A stretch of 64,000 nucleotides of DNA, taken from Branchiostoma floridae. Taxonomy: Eukaryota > Chordata > Leptocardii > Amphioxiformes > Branchiostomatidae. The stretch is taken from contig NC_049982.1 of NCBI RefSeq assembly GCF_000003815.2, positions 5,625,249 to 5,689,248 on the forward strand, given 5' to 3'. Below are positions 47,801-53,800 of the stretch, piece by piece; within the stretch, counting starts at the first letter, position 1; each line of letters starts with the position of its first letter. The notes under the pieces were generated by a model. The model was not told where the DNA came from, searched no databases, and was given only the letters and a program-made list of their open reading frames with translations. The position numbers and the translations under genes are program-made.

Positions 47801-50800
47801 CCCCGCAGCCCGTTCACCCGAGTGCAGCGCGCGTCCTGCTGCCTGTCGCTGCTGCTCTGCTCCATGATCGTCAACATCATGTTCTTCGGCAGGGGAGGAG
47901 CCTTCCAGCGGCCGTCCCCTGTCTCCGTCCTGGGGTTCGCGATACAGATCCCCGTCAACTGGGAACAGGTCAGTCATGACTGCACTAATGAACAATGATG
48001 AAAAGGGAATGGGGTCCTAAATTCGTTCGAAACGTACTAGGGAGCGCTTTTGTAGCATTTGATTATGTAATGGTAAATGTTTGTCCTGTTTATAATGGTT
48101 CCATATCTGTGGTGGCTGATAATGCCATAAAGTTCCCCGTCAACTTAGAACAGGTAAATCATTATTGAAGAATAAAAAAAAAAGCGTTGGATTTTTTGGC
48201 GCGAAACAAAAAAATTGAAAGAATTTGTAGTATTCGATTCTGTAATGGTTAAACGTTTGTCATTCTTGGAATGGTTTCATATTTATATATATGTCTTAAA
48301 TGTGCGATAAAAAATGTTAGCGAAATGTTTCGTTTACCCATTTAAGTTTGGTTATTATCTTCATTCAACCCTATAAGAACTTCATACGTTATTCTCTGTT
48401 CACTCACTCACTCACTCACTCACTCACTCACTCACTCACTCACTCACTCACTCACTCACTCACTCACTCACTCACTAACTAACTCACTCACTCACTGACT
48501 CACTCTTTGATCTTTTCCCATCTCGTATGGTTACCACTAACTTCTATTTCTATCTTTACAGGTCATCATCGGCATACAGAGCGCTCTCATCGTGTTCCCC
48601 GTGAACCTGGCCATCGTGCAGATATTCCGGTACTGCAGACCGAGGGGGGCGAAAGTTAAACCTGCAGCTCCTAACGGTAATGTTTCTGTATAGCACGAAA
48701 CATTTGTGCCTATAATGTTCTATATGTGAATTTTCATACCTGGATTTCTAATACAAACCAGCATGTATGTTATGCTTTCTATGTTGACACAAAGAGACAG
48801 TCAAAAAGTTATGCCCAAACGTTAGATTCCTAGTTAAAAACATTCTGTTCGATCCCCGTGTTTAATTATGCTTTTTGGGTATTCTTTTTGAATTTAATGC
48901 TTTGAAAGACAATGACATTGTTGCACTGTACTCAAGTTTGTACTTCTTTTAGTTGGTAGAAGTTGAATATGAAAACGAAAGCTTTTATAGCCCATTTAAC
49001 TCGTTTCTCGTGCATTTACACACAAAGAGTTAAGTCTTAACGAATAAGCTTGAATAACATCAACATGCCAACCTTGTTTGCCCCGATAGCGACTGGTAAG
49101 GTAAACCAAAGTTCGCGTCCCGATACATCGAGCTACATCAAGGACTTTACACCAATACGACCCTCCACGTCCCAACTGTACGGGGTTCGGAGACAGAGTT
49201 TGTTCGCAGACTCGGGATATGACGAGAACGTGACTGACGTCAGCACTGGCCAGGAGCGTCAGAGTTACGCGAGAGTTGGAAGTTCTCGCGAGGGAAGTAG
49301 AAGAAGCTTGCGTGACGCAAAGGGCGATCCTGGTGGGCATATATGACGTATTTTTTAGCGTTTTTAGCATATATTTTTTCGTTGTAGTTATTTACTGTCT
49401 ATCAATGCAATAAGAAAGTTCTCAAACTCAAGTACAACACTGTTTTGATTGTAACTGCAGCAGGCCATCGTTTGTGTTTGTCTTTTTCAATAACAAAAAT
49501 TCTTAATATCAAAAAAGCATTCCCTCCATTTCCCTTTTACCAGGTTCTTCGGTGTTTGAAATGTCGACCGGTCGAAATGCTAAAAATAAGAGGAAACGCC
49601 TACTTCCCTGGTGGTGTGTTTACATCGGTAAGTGATTTAGATGTTCTTTTTTAGTAAGTCAGTCCTAGCTGTTATCTCATTTATCATGATAAGCAAAAAG
49701 TGAAAATAAAAACACGTAGACATACATATGTATGTAAAAGAACAGTGTTCAATGGCTTAGATTTTGCAAATTTCAAAGTAGGATCACAAAAGTAATCGTC
49801 AATAAGATTTGGTTTGTATGACACAATTTGTGATTTCTCATTCCATTGTCTGTTCGAAATGACGTTTATAGCTATAGCTAGTTGACAGCTAGTAGAGATA
49901 TATATTTTGATAATTGATAATTGATCTTATCTGTAACGACACAATTTTAAAACTGCTGTTTACTCGTTTCCTCCGCATTTAGCACTGTAAGTTAAATTCG
50001 AAGTGATTGTTTTTGAGATTTCTGTGTAATGTTAGATGATTGTTATTGTGATCCATGTAAGAAGATACAAAATTCAGCCTTTGGCTGCCAGGTATCGTCA
50101 ATTTTCAAATAAACCAATCATCATCACCAGGTTGGTTGCTGCTGCTGTGCACGTGCTCCCTGTCTGCCTTCTTTACCATGCTGTACGGGTTCGAGTACGG
50201 GCGGGAGAAGGCCGAGGCGTGGATATTCACCTTCCTCACGTCTTTCTTCTTCGACCTGATCATCACGCAGCCGCTCAAGATCTTCCTGCTTGCGTTTTTC
50301 TTTGCTCTTCTAATCAAGGTAACAAAATGTACCAATATGCAGATATATACTGATTAATGCATCTTGACATTACGCCGAGCCAAGGCGGTCAATAAAGAAA
50401 AGTAATGGGGAATATGATAGCAAGTTAAGTACTTTGATAAACGCCATATTTTTCTATGGACAACAGACTGTTTTCACCACAAAGTTCTGCATCCTTAGAA
50501 ACCCGACCATGCCGACGAGGAAGTACCGCCTCCAACACCTGTGCAGGAGGATGAAGAGTATCTTGGACTATACCATTTGGTACGTTTCTGTGGTCATCTG
50601 CTATACTAAACATGAATCGTGAACATGGTGTTAAACGTCAAGTTTCGCAAAGCAGTAGAATCGCATAGCTGTAAACGGCCATTATTGGATTGAGTTTTTC
50701 CACTTTTCGATGTGATTAGCTATATAGACAGGTAGCACACAAATTGAAGATTTATATGGGTACACATGGACGTGAACTTCAGGCGATCTACCTATCAAAA

Positions 50801-53800
50801 AGCATATGCTCCATGTTATATATAGCGTAAAACTCAACATGTCGATATATTCATATACTACCTGTAAACCTTGTATTTATGTATAGATGTAAAAGACTTT
50901 ACAAAAGTCGCTGGACTTTTGTTACGCCAATAAAGATTATTGTATGTATCTCCTGGCTTTTGTATGTAGGCTGCCAGTAAGGTGTCGTCCAAAGCGCGCG
51001 GCAAGGTCGGCCCTCCCGACGCCGGCGAGCTGCAGACTGCCCGGGAGAGGCGGTACGTTGAGGTGGGGCTGCGCTCTGCTCTGTACGACGCCTGCTTCTA
51101 CTTCGTCTACGTCGCCTTGCTGCTGGTCGTGGCCAACGGCAACAGGGACACCTCCATGTTTCATCTGACTCGGCATCTGCACGGCACTTTTGACGAGTCA
51201 TTTTCAGAGGCAAGTAAATTTTTGAATACAGTAGTTGAATACTCTATTGATAGTTTTGGCTCAAGTTCAAGTTCGTCCTAACCATAAGCTGCGTTCAGGG
51301 AAAATGGAAGAGTGATATAACCAGTCGCTGCTGCGTGCCTGTGAAGCTGGCGTGCTACGCCTTGTAGATACAACAGGACAGTGTGAGTTAATAAAAGACC
51401 GGGATTCAGAGAACAACGCCAGATTTTCGCAATGGGATCACTAAAAATTGTAATATGCATCTGGCCGTCCGAAGCAATAAGACAGCAGGGAAGACATAGG
51501 ATAACGGCAGGTGCGGCGTTTGTAAGGCTTATTATGGAATCCACTGTATTCAGGCGTAGGCATTCCTGACAGTATGTTACACTAAAGAATAAGTGATTCT
51601 TGCACAGCACTGTCATCTTGTCTCTTCGATTCCTACCAGGTGACTGACGCCGAGTCCCTGTGGGCGTTCTTGAGGGAGAGTGTGATTGCAGAGACGCATG
51701 CGCACCAGTGGTACAACGATGACGTGTTTTCCCACCGAGGGTTCCTGCAGGACAGCACGTCTTTTGTCGTGGGGAACGTCAGGCTCAGACAACTTCGCAC
51801 AAAGACAAGTACGTTACATCGTATATGTTTAGTCATAACTAAGCTTAGGGGTGTTTGTAGTATTACTGTAAGAATTTAACATGAATCACCACGAAGTTGA
51901 CAACCGCTGTTCACTGGAGCCTGCGACCGATGACGACTTTTTAAAAAGTTTTGTCCGAATTGCCTTCTTTTAGAATCACACTTTTCATCATGTTCGAATC
52001 AGAAAATCAAAACTGGTCACACTGATCTACGTTTGGTCGCACGACGGTCACTCCCCAATCGCCGTATAATGGTTAGAGGGGGGCTTTGAGATCTCGTTCC
52101 ACTAGTACTGTTTATCAACTAAAATGCAAACGGATCTAAATTTGCTACTGACGGGCAATAGGGTATCTAGGCTCACTTCAAATCTGCACAGCACATTCCC
52201 ACTGAAAAACAACAACTACTCCGCACTCTTTGCAGACGACAGCTGTGGTATCCCACGAAGCTTTGCGGGAATCCTGGATGACTGTGACAAGTCGTACGAC
52301 CTTTGGAGCGCTGATGACGTCAGCCATGACGTAGGATGGAGGGCGCTGACGGAAGATCAGAATGGGACCGAAACACCGACAGAGTTGCAGCCTTGGCAGT
52401 ATAACTTTGCGTCCCTTAGCGGTGAGAAAGAGGCTTATATCAACTGTACAAGTATGATGTTTTATACGTAATGGAAGCCTAATGATGATGCGATAAAGGC
52501 AAACAAACAAATGTATGTGAAGTCAAAGACCATGATTTATAATATCTGGGCGTTGCTATAACTTCATTCCGTCTACAGTCCTTCCCGGTTTGTTTTTAAT
52601 CTTCATCTTTTGCGCCCGCCACAGTGGCCAGTCCCCTATACGGTCTGTTTTCTGCCTACTATGACGGCGGGTACATCGCGGACCTACCGGGTGACATGGA
52701 TGCCGATTTGGCGACCGTAGAGACGCTTGAGCAGCTCGGCTGGATAGACGACAACACCCGCGCCGTTATCATCGAGATGATCGTCTACAACCCAAACGCC
52801 AACCTGTTCTCCACAGTCGAGCTAATGACAGAGTTCTCCACTATTGGGAAGGCTTTTCCTAAAACACAGGTACTCAACTGCATCAATATCCCTGCTGACA
52901 AAATATCAGTATTGCATTCCGGATCAAGGCCACTACTACTAATTTGTGTCATTGTATTGAGGTAATGTCGAAGAAGCAACAATAACTTTGCATCTTTTAT
53001 CAAACATCGAAATTCAGTTTGTGATGATGAATAGTTGCTGCTATACATTTTGTATAAAAAGTTAGAAAAATTGGGGCTATGAAAGATATCTACTGAGGAC
53101 AATGAAAGCAAGGACAACTTATTATTAGCGCCTGATTGGTGGATGATGGGTGGATCCTGCTCGGTCACCCCTATAACACATCATGACAGCCTTTCTGCCA
53201 TGATTTTCATAAGTCGTTTCATCGATTCCGTGGCCATCTGAGGCTAGCAAATCTGTAAATCCACTGAATATATATCTTTCATCCCTCCTGATGCTCCTGT
53301 GCAGGTGACGACCGTGCGGCTGTACCAGTACGTCACGGACTGGGGTTACGTCATGATCGCCTTCCAGATCGCCTTCATCCTGGTCACGCTCGTCTTCTGC
53401 TTCAGAGAGCGTGAGTTTTCATAGGCTCGTTTAATCTGTATCGGATTCTGTTTCACACGGTTAACATAGAAGCCGCGTTCAAACATTCATTTATATGTGC
53501 ATAACACCTTATATGAACTATACGAGTAAATGTTTGAACGTGGATGCTAGCGCAAAAGTAGCTAACTTTACTCATGTTGCTGTCATTAACTACTATCACA
53601 GTTGTATTTCTACGCCACCTCACGACATGTGTACACATCCTGAGGTAGTGACAGAGGAAGGTGTTTGATTTTATTCGTAGAACGCTGAGAGACACACAAA
53701 ATTCATCGATAATTTTAAGTTTACCTGTAGTCTGAATCTTTGTCCTTTACTGTACAGAAATGGAATTTTACCCCTGATACAAGGGTAGGCATCAGTCGGC

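Noticed and set aside
50434-50622. 62-residue plus-strand frame at the small acidic exon
   Set aside because: It is out of phase with the gene. The correct frame starts after the TAG acceptor at 50498 and reads [12 protein letters not shown], which joins the exons on both sides in phase 0.
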